Source of the DNA: Spirodela intermedia
Lineage: Eukaryota > Streptophyta > Magnoliopsida > Alismatales > Araceae
Length of the DNA: 64,000 nt
Assembly (NCBI GenBank): GCA_902729315.2
Contig: LR746264.1
Location: 4,241,878-4,305,877 of the forward strand
Reading direction: 5' to 3'
In this document: positions 38,001 to 51,710 of the stretch, piece by piece
Layout of the letters: each line of letters starts with the position of its first letter
How positions within the stretch are numbered: the first letter of the stretch is position 1
Position numbers and translations under genes: made by a program
Notes under the pieces: generated by a model
Told to the model about the DNA's origin: nothing
What the model saw: only the letters and a program-made list of their open reading frames with translations
The model's database searches: none

Positions 38001-41000
38001 TATCACGGACTTCATATGGGTACATTTTAGCTTCTAAACTCGGCAGGGTCTAAACGTAATTGTTCATGCCCAATTTCAATATCTAATGAGAATATAGTTT
38101 AACTATACAATAAACTTGGTACATCAAATCGTGAACTTGAACCCTAAGCTTTTTTTAATTGGTTTCAATTCTTTGAAACACTCCTGACCTTTTTAAAGCT
38201 ACCATACTAAACCTGTACATAAAAAAATGCGTTGACCATCTTCGGCCTCCTAGGATTGTGAATCTATATGAAGCAAGTGAAACTTTACTAATTCAGACCC
38301 CTAGATTTATAAATTGAATGATGAGTGCATTCAAGTTTATTAATTTTGTGAATCTGGTGAAGTTCAGTGAATTCTTTCATTTAACTTTTTACAGTATACA
38401 AGATAATAGAACTCAAAGACATGGCCTCTAGAGAATAAGGTACAATAGGAAACCTAAGCCATTATAATAATTTGATGTTTATGTTTTACTACTCTATGTT
38501 GGCTTACCCTACTCATATGAAACTATTTTTTTTCTTTTTGTGTTGATTTCTACATCTTTTTGAAAAAAATCAACTCAGCCCACTCATTGGTCCCCTTTTT
38601 GGCTCCCTTGATCCTAACATACGATAATCAACTATGCCACTTTATTTTTTCATCTTCGTTATACTATTTCGATTTCAATAATAACTATTGTTATTTCCAT
38701 TACAATAAAAACATGATGTTTTTTGAGTCTTCATTTGAATTTATTGCCATGTTGATATATTTTAGTAAACCTAGTATAGAACGTTAATTGTTGAGTAAGT
38801 TTATTTTTCTTTCATTGATGGCATGACTTATTTACCTCATTAATTATATGTCGTATTATTAAAAGAACATTATTCATCAATGTATATTTTTGATACTTCA
38901 CTCTCATGAGATTATTCAATATGCACCATTATCCCGTGAATAATCACAATTAATTTACCTAGGTTCAGGTATTTCAACTTAGTTCTCTTTGAACTTCAAA
39001 ATGTTGATATATTCATGTATATTTTTCCCTTAGGTTCAGGTATTTTGTACGTGTAACTTCAAATCCCTGTGGTCTTCTTTTCCCCCTGCACTCCCCACAT
39101 ATGACTCTTTTTCATGAGCTTTGATTTCTTGTACAAGATGTGTTTTACTCAAGATAAAAAAAACACATAATGATATTATACAATTTGTGCAGAAGTTTCA
39201 CGTCCTTATTATGTACATCCTTGCTCTTCAAGATTGCAGGCATTGTATCTCAAATGAGTTTTGAACGTTAAATAGTGAGTTGATGATTCTACTAGGATAT
39301 ATAAAGATCATCTCTTCTAGTATAGCCCTACATACATCATCCTACTGAAGTATTATCATAAAGGATATTATGTAACATTGTATCTCCAGTTCATTTGACC
39401 GTTGAAAATTTACTAAGATAGCCTAACTACATCAGCAAGTGAGGAATCAAAGTTTTGTGTGCCATAGATGATATAAATATCTTGTTGATACAAGTTATTT
39501 AATATTTTCATAATCTAATTTAAATGATAAATTATCACTTTGTTTAAGGATTTATCAAAGTTTTACCAGATTTATCAAAATCCAATGTAGATTGATTTTG
39601 ATGAATATTTGTTATTTTTTTAGAGTTTCCTATTTTAGATCTAATTTTGATCATTACATATGTGTCTTAGGGGCATGAGCTCCAATGAAGTTGATTTCAA
39701 AGATATTATTTACATTCAAAAAATCTGAATTTGGAAAATATCTTATCTTCATGATGCTGACAATATTTTTATGGCACCTGAAATATCATTTAGCAAGGTC
39801 AAATGTATTAGATGATGATGGTAATACTACTCATTTTAGTTATGACACAATTGGATGTCCAAAAAATTGAAGGCACATCTTGTCCAGCAAGAGCTTTCCT
39901 CTTACAATAGACAATGTTATTTATGGATTGATAATATTCTTAGACTTCTCTAATTCCTTCCAATCTCTATGATAAGTTTTTTTTTATTAAAGAAATTGGA
40001 TAGCCTTTCTAATAAATTATAACTTTTAAAAAATATCATAAGTATCATTTATTTAAACTTTTAATTGTCATGATTCTCGAAATTTTAGAAACAAGGTCCA
40101 TGACTATTTTGTCTTGATGATTTTCAACTAAATAGGAAATTTAGTTAAGAAATTTTAAAATAGTTTAATTTAAAGTCTTAAAACATTTCTCATCAGTTTT
40201 GTATCAAATTGAAGGAACCCAATTGAGACTAATATGGAACAAAATGGACAGGCATTAATACAAATGTCTCATGTGGCTTACTAACTTCGATATGAAAATA
40301 TAATACAAGTTATATGTAAAGAGAATATGTTGATTTCGAGATTACAGATTAAACCAAGAAAATAGGTATGTTTTTGTACTCCTATCTAATTGATAGAGCC
40401 AAGAATTGTACAAACTTGATACACACTCAAAAACTACATCCTTAGGTTTATTTAACTAATGTTAGTAGAAATGTTAAATGCCAAAGCTTCAGCTAACCTA
40501 GACAATCTCCACTAGATCTAAGTACCTCAAGTTATATTGTGTTACTCAAATTTTAAATTTACAACTTGAAAGGCTAAACTAAATTAGCACCCAATTATTC
40601 TCTACTAAGTTGATGGCTCTAAGTAAGCTAGAGCATATCAAGTGCTCAAATGAAAGAATCAAATAACCAATGGTTATAAATTTGTCACATCGTGTCTTTA
40701 AGCATGAATGTGTGGGCTCAAAAGTGCACATGTTTATTTATATTTTGACAGGCTTAAAATACTTTAGAAAGAAATTAAATTACTTATTATAAAGTATCTA
40801 ATCTCTCATGTAATGTTGGAGCAGTACTCCCAATATGAGGAAATTTTCTCCTTGAATTTTTAGATTTATAAAAGGTCTATAATGTATTTACTAAGTGAAT
40901 CAATTCACTTTGTAGCAAGAAAAAGAAATAAATTTAGTTAGTTCAAAATTATTTTTTAAAATCATGATGGAGGGATATTGTAGAAATATTGAAGGGTCAT

Positions 41001-43300
41001 GTCAATATGTGAATATGTTTGCATTACAATAATATGATTTTACTCTCCTATTGTGTTTTTCTCACTATGTTGAGAAATCTATCATCAAAGGTGAGTTGAC
41101 TCACTTCTTTTAAATGATTTCTTAGACAGTATGACTGTTGAGATTTCTTCTTACTAGGTCGATATACTTTCTTCTACATTGAAAGTGTTAAGCCCTCTTC
41201 TTACTAACTGAGTCAACTCACATACTACAAGTGCTATCTTTATAAGGAATAAAAGTTTAATTACAAAGGAAACTATATTGTAATACATTAGAGGTTACAT
41301 AAATGTGTACCATAAAATTATTATTATGCCTTATATGTTGACTTTCTTGATAAATATATATATAGATATATATATATATATATATATAATGTCATCTTAG
41401 AAAGTGATTCAACTTATAAGTTAGCTATTTTTGTAAGATGAAAAGGAGTCACAATAGATCAAAGCGTTATAGAACTATTTCAGACTTCAATGAGGGTAAT
41501 AGATATATTTTGTCACTATTTTTGTAAAGAAAACCTAAATTTTTGTATTATTTTACCCTCGTAAGTATTTTAACAACATCAAAACTGGAAATGCTCCAAA
41601 ACTCAACAGGCTTTTGTCAAATTTCTGTGGATATTGGGTTGAGAAATATCTTATTATGATTGCCAACTAGAAGATTACCATATTGTTGTAAACATCTTGA
41701 GGTATAACAATGTTTATGATCAAAATAATTTTTGTAGAACCAACTATCTTTAAAAAATGATGATAATACATTTAATCTAAGATGAAGTGAAAAATTTATG
41801 TTGAAGGGGCTCTTAAGCATTTGCAAAGTATATCCCGCATCATAGGTGAAGATATAATCACGTAATAAGGTATAACTAATGAAAATCAAACTTTTCGTAC
41901 AAGTCAAATTTATGGCAAATAAGACCTGTTTAGAAATCTTTATTAATATCCATTAGGTATCATTCCATTATTTAGTCTTTAATTCCACCTTTTAGACAAT
42001 CTCAACATACAGCTCATGATAATAAGAGAAATAGTGTAACTACTAATGAAGTAAGATTAGAAATACATTATATCTTTGTATTTCTTAATTTTTCATCTTT
42101 CAGCCGGTTTCTTACTATGTTTTCTTTTAGTTTCTTACTCTTATTCCATAACAGTACTATAAAATTAACCCTCATGCTTTCTGATGAATGTTGACCTAAA
42201 TTGTTCGTTGGAAAGTTGGAATAGAGGATCTCAATAACCTTTGCGCATCTTAATGGCCTTTGTTGTATGCCATCTTCATTATTTGACAAATTCAAGCCAC
42301 ATCTGCAAAATATACTAGAACATAACTGTCCTACAAGGACTTTAATTAATATATTATTGTGCCAAGCGACTCCCAAAGGGAACTTGCCTCCTTGGAAGAA
42401 ATAAAAAAATATAATGGATGTTAATGCTATTAATGAGAAATAAATCTCTTAGGGTTCTCTCTCACGCATACACTCGCTCTCTCTCTAATGCTATTGATGA
42501 GAAGTTATTGTTCTAGCATTGGACTTGATCAAGAGCTTTAAATTCGGATTTCAAGTATTTAATTAAGGTACAAACTTGATCAAGTAATCTATTGTCACGT
42601 ATTAACCTCCCAACTAAACAATATTGAAAGTAATTAGCCAAGTCGAGTTCATGGGTCGAGCTAATAAAGAGTTTCAAAATAACATCAAATTTATTGGGGA
42701 AAAATCACTGCACCTCTAAGCGAATGGCTTCAAAACGATGTTGGTACACACCCCATTGCATGGAACTAATTGTCAAGCGAAAAGGTTGAAGAACATCAAG
42801 CTAGCACGGGTGGTGACTCAAAGTTATAACTGGATAACACATTTACCACAAATTAACAATGTTATTATAATGGGATATTCAATTCAACAAGAGCATCTCT
42901 TAATGGTGTAGCAGGAATCCCTCTAATGAACCGTTACATGGCACTAGGGATGGGCAACTAGAAGTGAGACCCCACCCCTCCCCCTTTGACGAGATTCCTT
43001 CATGTAAAGAATGAACCTCTTATACCTTGTTGCCAAGCATTGAGAGCCAAAGTTTTCCCATATTGGATATGATAAACTGCATGGCTGTTCGAAGGTGTTG
43101 ATATTGGTGTATTTATCATTTTTTCTCTTCCACCTCAAGATGTGCCATGCCAAAGTTTCGCGATAAGTACACACATCGAGATCAGTAGACATAAGATAGG
43201 TTCCACCATACATGATCTTTTGTATCACAACACAACTTCCGTTGGGATCTTCATTCAAAAGCGTTTACTAATGAATCACCAAACAAGAAAAATAGTCTGC
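38001..43300. other. AT-rich gene desert, probably decayed repeats
   Basis: No frame above about 105 codons and no family match. GATGGAGGGATATTGTAGAAATATTG at about 40972-40997 resembles a polypurine tract plus LTR start of a copia element, but no partner was found. A direct repeat TTAGGTTCAGGTATTT-like occurs near 38962 and 39032. Confidence 0.4.
41354..41389. repeat. (TA)n microsatellite
   Basis: TA dinucleotides with one ATAG interruption, about 36 bp. Confidence 0.9.
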
Positions 43301-46131
43301 AATATATTTTGTACTGATTCTTGACGGAGCAAAATCATACAAGTAAAAAGCCTTCATGGACTTTTTCATACTACCAGCCTTAACCGTTTGAGCCATTACG
43401 AGCTTTCTCGGCCATCGCACTATAAAATAAAACAGTTGCTCAACAAAACGTACAAAACGAGTCGTTTACAAGAAGCCATGTAGATATCATACCAAGCAAA
43501 TTTATGGCACAATATTGTTCCATGACCAAGTTCACCAACCGAATTAAACCCAGAAGAGAAAAGCATGAAATGACACATCTAGAGAGAAAAACAAAGCTGT
43601 TGCACCGCATGATAGGAATAACCCTCTAGAAAACAAGTGCTGTCATCACAGTTCAAACCCTGAAACCTTCTCCCCGCAGCAAAGATGAGTAAGAAATAGA
43701 ACCATAGAGACATCACCAAAATCATACAATAGTCAACATGAGTGCAGTGATAAATCGGCAATGGTGCCGCGAAATTTCCTCAGAGAAACATCCTGTCGCA
43801 TGCCAAAACTGCAAGCTCCGGAGTTTATACCAAGAGCTTGGTATGAATGTACAGCATGGATTAAGATTCATGAGTTTCTGTGTGAAATAGAATCGAAGAG
43901 TGAAGAATAGCACGATGTTGTAACACCCCCCCAGAGATTCCATCATTCGATACAGTTAGGAGTGCAGACATATCGGCACCTTTGCGAAATACCCAGTTAA
44001 ATTTCAGAACAAAGTCCAAACCTTCTCCAGATGGTGGCAATTCGTTGTATCATCTGATACAACAAGCACAGGCACAGTCCCACTTCGCTACTTTGCCACA
44101 ACGGAGAGAGTAAAAGCATGACAAACCTGAAGAAATCTTCAACAGAGTCCAAGCTTTCCATTACAATCAGGAGGGTAGATCATGTTTGGGTGAGAGACTC
44201 GCAGCTCCACATAGAACAACGAGGAATAATCCAATGCTTCACAGAATTATCGCGAGGAAAGCTATAACGAGAAATAAATTTCAGAAGAACTATGATAAGT
44301 TCCATTTTTTTCTTCACAAGTTCCACACAAGTAACCAATCATGCGCAGAGAATTCCACAGTACAGAAAACATCATCTAGGCGAAGATATGTATGAATCGA
44401 TCAGTATGAAAGGAAAGTTTCCAACCATATCGTCTAAAGATCTGAAGAATTAGCCGTAGAAGTTCATATTTTCAAAATGGGTTTCCTCTGGGTATTGACC
44501 AATCACATCTTGCAGCTCATAACCAAAGGATAAAGAGACTGAGAAGAAAACTGTACAATTTACAGCGGAATATCGAAAGAAACTGCACAGCTTAGATGGC
44601 AGGGACTTGGGTTTCGGATCGTTCTTTAATGATTCAAGCCATTTACCGTAGTTCCCAGAAACATGTCTAGATATGGCATGAAACAACGGCATGAACTAAG
44701 TTCGACTCCCCAGCAACAACGGTTGACCATACAAGGAAACTGATGACGCGATGAACTAAGTTCGACTCCCCAGCAACAACGGCATGAAAGCTCCAGAGCC
44801 ATTTTGTGAGCATGAAACATCAACTGTATGGTATTCAAAAAATAAAGCGGATTCATTGATTCAACACGGTACATTGATTTAAGACATTTCCCAGCTTTGG
44901 TAGCAGCAAGTTATAATTAGCACACATGAAAATAAATAGTGAATTTATCTTAAGACTCTTGGCATTTCAGGTACAAGAATCCAAATAAATTACCTAAATA
45001 GTCATCGTTTCTGAACAACCCCCACGTTTCGATGGAAAATACCAATAAAATGATAAAAAAAGTATATCTGTCACATCAAATCCAACAGTAAATTGGAAAA
45101 AATCTCGCAGGGCAAGCTCACGAGGCTGTAGACATTTCAACCGAGCGTAAAGACCATGACTGAACCACATCCAACGCCAAGAGCGGCCGTTCTCCACGAA
45201 CCAAATATGGAGCTTTTGTAAATAACAAGCAGGAAAGAAGATGGAATACCATACCGCAGAGAAACAAAATCATCGTCAAGTTCTCTGAATTTATCTCAGA
45301 AGAATATGAAACGGAATGTACCCCCTTGAAATTTACAGCCTGGCGAGTCTGTAGTACGACAGTCGATGGTGTGCCGGAAAAACTGTGCTGGAGAGAGTTT
45401 AATGAACTTCTAACATAATTTTTTTAATCTTTGTTTGGCTCGTCTTTTGAGCACACTGTAGAATACAAGGGATTGTCAACTTTGAAGAACATTCTGTTCG
45501 ATGACAAATATAGGATATTAGTCGGAAGAAACCATTAAAATCCATTGAGGATGACAAATATAAGACCCATTAAACTCACATAGACATGAGAATATAATAC
45601 TGTGAACAGTCTCCACCCCACAGAAAATGAAAGAGGGGATGGCGGCCATTAGAGGAGAGGGAGTAAGAGCGTAGAGATAGAGAGAGAACGAGAGAGAGAA
45701 AGATAGAGAAGACGTCTGGAAGGTTGTGCTGGTTCTGCACAGGGAAAGTCAATCGGTCTTCAGCAAACTAGAAAAACAAACAGATCTCAAGGTGCAACTG
45801 CCTATAACAGTATTTTGAACGGCGAGAGAGAGAGAGAGCATGAGGACAGGGTAAAACGGAATCGAAGACGAGTTTCCATCACGTCGAGCACCGGAGAGAC
45901 CAAACACCGAAACCGACCATGGAGATGATGATTAACACTGGAAAGGAATCGTTTTTATCATTTTCAGGAGGCGAGAACAGCTGGGTAGTAACTAATAGCA
46001 GGAGAGGGAGGACATGAAGAGCGTCTAAAGGTTTCTCAAACTCCATGCACCTTCTGTGGATAATCCAAAGATACAGGAGAAGAAATCACTTCAATAGATA
46101 ATCTGCGGCGGCCTGGGAAAAAGGAGGCGTT
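43301..46131. other. Region downstream of the SRS gene
   Basis: Moderate GC, no supported protein. It includes the SRS 3' UTR next to 46131. GA runs occur at about 45650-45705 and 45825-45838. Confidence 0.4.
44691..44782. repeat. Exact 32-bp direct repeat, 60-bp period
   Basis: Copies at 44691-44722 and 44751-44782 begin ATGAACTAAGTTCGACTCCC and are identical, separated by 28 bp. Confidence 0.9.
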
Positions 46132-47113
46132 TCAGTTCATGGGTTTCCCATAGGGTGTACCTCCCATCAGGCCGCCGCCGAGTCCGGCGGCGTACAGATC
46201 GGAGGCGCCGCCACCCCGCCCATAGCCGCCGAGGTGCAGCTCGGAGATGTTGGGGATGCCGCCGCCGATTCGGTTGTTGGTGTCGCTGTTGCCGCGGCCG
46301 TCGTCATTGGCGGCGTCGGCCGTGTCCTCAGCCGGGCCCTGGTCGTAGAGAAAGCCCTTGAAGATATGGCCACTGATTCTCACCATCGCTTGGTAGGCGT
46401 ACTCATCTTCCCCGTCCTCCATGTTCGTAACCCTCACGCACTTGAACACCGCCGGCGCGGTTACCTGCCCTGGAAGGCCGTCCCTGAAGCTCCCTTCTGC
46501 AACAATAGCGGAAGAACAGATGAGCAACAAGATCCTCCGAAGTAAAAGAAGAACTACAACCCTACCTTGCTGACTGGAGGAGGTCTCGAAGCTGCGAGGG
46601 GGCGTGGTGGTGTTGGAGGTGGATGTGGTGTTGGTGATGGCGCCCTGGTCGTTGGACGAGACCAGCCGCGGCTTCTTGGTGGTGGAGGTGGAGGCGGACG
46701 ACCCGGGTTCGCCGCCGGCGCCGCCGTCGTTGCCGGCGGAGGACGAGACATGGCGCTCGCGGCGCTGCGCGGCGGAGACCCACGTGCTCCTTACGTGGGT
46801 AGGGCAGTCGAAACCCCGGCTCTTGCAGCAGGTCCTGCACCGCCGGTAGACGCAGTCCTTCTTCGCCTTGTTCCCACAATCTTGGCACGTCACGATGGAG
46901 GATAGAGCGCCGTCGCCGCCACCGAATCCCATCGTCGTCTTCCCGGTGAGAGCGCCACCAAAGACGCCGGCCATGGCGGCGCCGGCGGAATCGAGCACGG
47001 GCATGGCGGTGGGCTTGGAGAGGGGGAAGGAGTTCTGGGGAACCCACGTCGCCGCCTGCTGCGGCGACTGGTTCTGCCAGAGGTTGATGCCGGTGGAGAG
47101 CCTGCAGCGGCCG

Positions 47114-47145
<32 letters not shown>

Positions 47146-47535
47146 TGGGTCGGGGTCTTCTACGAAGCAAGGCGCTGCAGTGAGGAGAGGGATGATGGGG
47201 TGATCGGCGGCGGAGAGCATGCCGGCGGCACTTTCGCTGGGGTGGTGGTTCTGGTTTTGCTGGGAGTGGAAAGAGGATGGAGGAGCGACCACGAGGATGT
47301 CGGCGAGGCCGTAATTGAGGGGTCCTCGGCCGGCGGCGGCGGCGGCGGCGGAGGCCCATAAGCCGCCGCCGCCACCGCCGCCGCCGGTGGGTGCAGCTGA
47401 TCCGCTTCCGCTTCCTCCTGCTCCGGGGCCGGCATTAAATCCGAGGCAGAGGTCGTCACCGCGGGCGGTGGCGGAGGACGCCACCCAGTCTGCGAATGCT
47501 CCAGTATCGGATGGGAACCTCCTTCCAGAAGCCAC
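46132..47535 (-). CDS. SRS: SHI-related sequence (SRS/STYLISH) transcription factor (2 exons, 444 aa)
   Basis: Plant-specific zinc-finger activator; SHI/STY proteins promote auxin biosynthesis genes and organ development. Exons (minus strand): 47535-46566 and 46496-46132, with a 69-nt intron, 46565-46497, at a position typical for the family. The RING-like zinc finger is at about residues 217-247: C217, C220, C228, C233, C236, C237, C244, H247, in CQDCGNKAKKDC and RRCRTCCKSRGFDCPTHV. The STWVSAAQRRERH block follows. The second exon holds the IGGH dimerisation domain, here VRISGHIFKGFLYDQG, after APAVFKCVRVTNMEDGEDEYAYQAM. The N-terminal half has long Gly and Ala runs from GGC/GCC repeats. The intron has no stop in frame, so a naive reading frame runs straight through it. 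Confidence 0.96.
46497..46565 (-). other. SRS intron, open in frame (69 nt)
   Basis: Donor CAAG|GTAGGG and acceptor GTTGCAG|AAGGG on the minus strand; splicing rejoins a Glu codon before GSFRDG. It is a multiple of three, lacks a stop and would encode 23 mostly hydrophobic residues. Very short but within the plant intron range. Confidence 0.85.
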
Positions 47536-47634
47536 AATGGCAGGGAAGACAAGGGGGTAGAGAGAGAAAGAGAGAGAAGGGCGATGGAAGGGCGAAGGAT
47601 GAGAGATGAGAGAGAATTGCAGGAGCTTGGCCGG

Positions 47635-47642
47635 TATTTATA
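47635..47642 (-). promoter_or_regulatory. TATA box of the SRS gene
   Basis: The minus strand reads GCATATAAATACC, giving TATAAATA about 100 nt upstream of the start codon. Confidence 0.65.
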
Positions 47643-48190
47643 TGCCAGAAGAGATGGTTCCCCCCTCCCGAGCTCTCCCCAATCAAGGTTTTCTCTATCT
47701 CTTTTCCTTCTGCAACCTGCGTGTCAGTTTCTATCCTCCCATCCCTCCGCCAGTGGGGAAGGGTACCGACCGACCGATGTTTCCCCTCTTCCCTCGAGTA
47801 AATTCTATGCTCTCGTCTAGAGAGAGAAAGAGAGAGTAGGGGAGGGCAAGGGACCGGAGAGAGGAACTGGGCAGACAGCGGCCGCTCTGAAATTCCCTCC
47901 GTGTGAGAGATCTTCTCGATCCCTATACTCCCTCACCGGTCACGCACGTACACGGCCTCTCTCTCTCTCTCGATGCTCCTTTCTCTCTCTTGGTCCTCCC
48001 TTTCTCTCTCTTGATCCTTTACCCTGTCCGGCTCTCCAGGCAGCATACTTCTCTCCGCCTCCTGCCTTTGCCGGCTGTCCGGGCGGCTTGCTGCTGCTTC
48101 ACCGCTCTGCCGCACTGCCCCTGCTGCTAAAAGTTCTGCCTTTCACTCCGCAGAGCAAAGAAATTTATTTCTCCCCACCCTTTTCTTCAG

Positions 48191-48194
<4 letters not shown>
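47643..48194 (-). promoter_or_regulatory. Proximal promoter region of the SRS gene
   Basis: Contains several short GA/CT runs on either strand (about 47818-47835, 47958-47972, 47982-48022). No other gene recognised. Confidence 0.45.
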
Positions 48195-48744
<550 letters not shown>

Positions 48745-49980
48745 ACCCACCTACTCCCCTTTCCTCGTCCGCTTCCCCCAGCCACTGAACATGCCGGTGC
48801 CCACAATTATCGGCACAAATCCTCTCCTGATTAGAAGGGAAGATACTTCTCAACCTGCACAGGCGACCACCGCCGCACCCCGGGACTGGAGTACACAGAG
48901 AGAGCGCGGGGGACTGGACTCTAGAGAGAGAGAGCAGCGACCACTCCATCTCCATTTCTTACACAATTCTTCGAAAAATTTGTGCGTTTTCAAAATCACA
49001 AAATACCACACACAGTCCGCATTATTCTCAAGAATTATCTTGCAATTATTTGATCGAACCACAATTCCCCCCCTACTTTGACACAATCGATCCCAAATAA
49101 TCGATCTTTAAGCTCAAAATTTTAAAGAATTAAAATTATTTCTCAAAATAGAAAATTTTCTGATCGAATGGTGTCCACGTGCACGTCGTGTAGGAGGCTT
49201 ACCCAGATTCTTAAATCAGTCAATATCAGACGTATATTATAATTAGATATTATAAATTTATCGATTTATTGTTAAATAATGGATTTTATAATACCTGACT
49301 TGACCCCAATCTAGATTCTAGTTTAGGCTCCCAAACCCTACCTCCCGGGCACATGGCCGTCATTGAATGGCCACATGGTAAGATCATTTACCACGAGTTT
49401 TTCTTTTATTTATTTTACTGGGCTTGATTTTACGAATTAAATCAGTAATTAATTAAGTAATAATCATTTGCATAGTTAATCCAGGATGACGGTCAACTTA
49501 CCTTTATGTGATGTGTTCAACTTATATCTTACAACATTGTTAATTATTACCATAATTGTCACATAAAATCCTCTCGGTAATTGTTGCTCACATAATAACA
49601 ATAATAAAATAAATGTAATTACTAATGGATCACTGTACTGTTCTGTTGGATAACGCAGTGAAATTCGTCATTTCGAGGCAGACTAATTGATATTCTCTCT
49701 ACGAATTCTTTGGATTCCATTCTAAGTAGAGCCCCGCACGTGCCTAATATCTTTTAAATTTTCCGGAAATAGTTAGCTCACCTTGTCCAAAGCCTGCAGG
49801 CCTCGCCGTGGACCATCGTACCACGTTGTATCGGCGCTAATTTTGGTCAACCGTGAAACACGTAGAACCGACGCGTCCCGCCCAAGTTGATGTAAGCTAG
49901 AGAGATGGGAGAGAGAAAGAGAGCAAATTTTGCATTATGGACGATTGTACTGTATTATTGACTATAGTCAAACGTACACG
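48745..49980. other. Intergenic DNA, no gene recognised
   Basis: Turns AT-rich after about 48960 with no open frame of note. Confidence 0.4.
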
Positions 49981-51658
49981 TGCTAACGAAGAATCTCAGA
50001 GTGTGAGAGAGAGAGGTAGAGAGAGGTAGAGAGAGGTAGAGAGAGTATGATAACTATGTTGTGAGAGAAAGGGAGAGGGAGAACGTCCGTACTGTATCGG
50101 CGAGTTGGCTTCCTCTGTCTACCTATCGCCGTCACCGCCAAATCCGTCCCGTCGGAGCTCTCGTCATGGGAAATAAGGACCGTCCATTCCCCCGGCCAGC
50201 AGAATCCCAGCCGTCCAAGTCTACAGATTTCATGTCGGATTCCCGTTAACCGGTGAATTTTCTCCATCCGCCGGCGACCATCGAACGGCGGCGCCGCCTT
50301 GCGCCGGCGGCCCATTATTTGCGCCGCCCTTTATCTCTCTACCTATTTTTTAATGGCCTAGAGAGAGAGAGGTAGAGAGCGGAGATCTCCGAGTTTAATG
50401 AAGAGATCGGTTGGGCGGCGCGGTCTCAGAGATATGCCCAGCAGGATTAACGGAATTTACCTTAAGCGGGTGCCAACGTGGCGGAAATCGGACGGTCGGG
50501 GGCTGCGGGAATATGAAAAAATATTAAAATTCGGTACGTCTCATCGGATTCAGATCCGAATGCGCCGCGCGGTGAGGCGGCGCGCTGTCCGAGAGGGGGA
50601 CACCGAGGCGCCTCGAGCCCCGCAAAAGCAATAGAGAAATTGTACGTGGGCCCCATTTTTTGGCGCGGGGCCGGGCCCATGTGCCAGCCGTGGTCTCGTA
50701 CTTTTGTGTTGGCTCCGACACGACCGGCGGCTCCATAAATTAATAGTCTATTGCGAGTTACGGCGCACGGGGCCCACTTACCGTCCATTTATATTTCGCC
50801 ACGTGGCGTTTAATTTTCGAACTCGCCCCTCCCCCAAAAAAAAATTGTACAATTTTTACGTAATGATTATTAATCCATTTTTCTCCCGGATTTTTTTGGG
50901 TTTCCCGGATATTAATCTAATTAATAGAAGGACCCCGCCCGCAGGAAAAAAAAAAGAAAATTCCTTTAATTGGTAAGTAATAATTATTAATCCATTTATA
51001 CCGGTCAACGTGGCATAGAATTTTCAAACTCCCCAGTCAAGAGGCCGGCCTCTCCCGGGGGGAGTGAATTTTTTTCCTCTAATTTTTCGGAATAATGATT
51101 ATTTTGGGTTGACCAGAGTTGGGATAAAGTCAGCGATACCAAAATCAAAGAAACAAACATATTTTCTTTGGTTTGACTATTTAGCGTCGGCTGTGTAACA
51201 TTGTCAACTTAAGGAAAATAATCCCACTTAATTACATAAAATATAGAAAAAGGGGCACTCGTAGGTTCTTTTTTTTAAATCGGTGTGGACAGATCCACGC
51301 CGTTGAGGGAAAAAAAAAAGATTCACGCAATCGTGTCCGTCAAATGAGGAGAGAGGGGAGAGAGGAGAGAAGTGGGCGTAGTCCTGCATTATTTTTTAAT
51401 TAAATTAATTGTGAGTTGATATTTGCCGGCATGCAACGGTCGGATGGGTAGTGAGAGGTAATTGTGACGAGACGAGGACAGGCGGTGGTCATTGGAGCAG
51501 GAAACTCGGTGGGAATGAATTTAAGAGTGTGGCTAATAAGTTAATGAAGGGGCAAGTTGTGGTGGTTTAATTACTAAGAAGCTGGCGATGACCTGGTCTA
51601 CGTACAATCTCTGCTCTTGCCCTTGTTTTTATTTGGAAGACAAGTCCAGAAGAGGAAA

Positions 51659-51660
<2 letters not shown>
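49981..51660. other. GC-richer intergenic region with GAGAGGTA repeats, no gene assigned
   Basis: At about 50003-50046 a GAGAGGTA unit is repeated in tandem. TGGGCC/GGCCCA motifs occur around 50648-50675 and 50770. Short frames (for example 50462-50788 minus) match nothing known. Confidence 0.4.

Positions 51661-51709
<49 letters not shown>
51661..51709. repeat. (AG)n microsatellite, about 49 bp
   Basis: Uninterrupted AG dinucleotides. Confidence 0.95.

Positions 51710-51710
<1 letters not shown>

Noticed and set aside
46562-47359. 265-codon Arg-rich frame on the minus strand
   Set aside because: Shifted-frame shadow of SRS exon 1.
49990-50050. Short-period repeats considered as a CRISPR array
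   Set aside because: Tandem GAGAGGTA units without unique spacers, in a eukaryotic genome.
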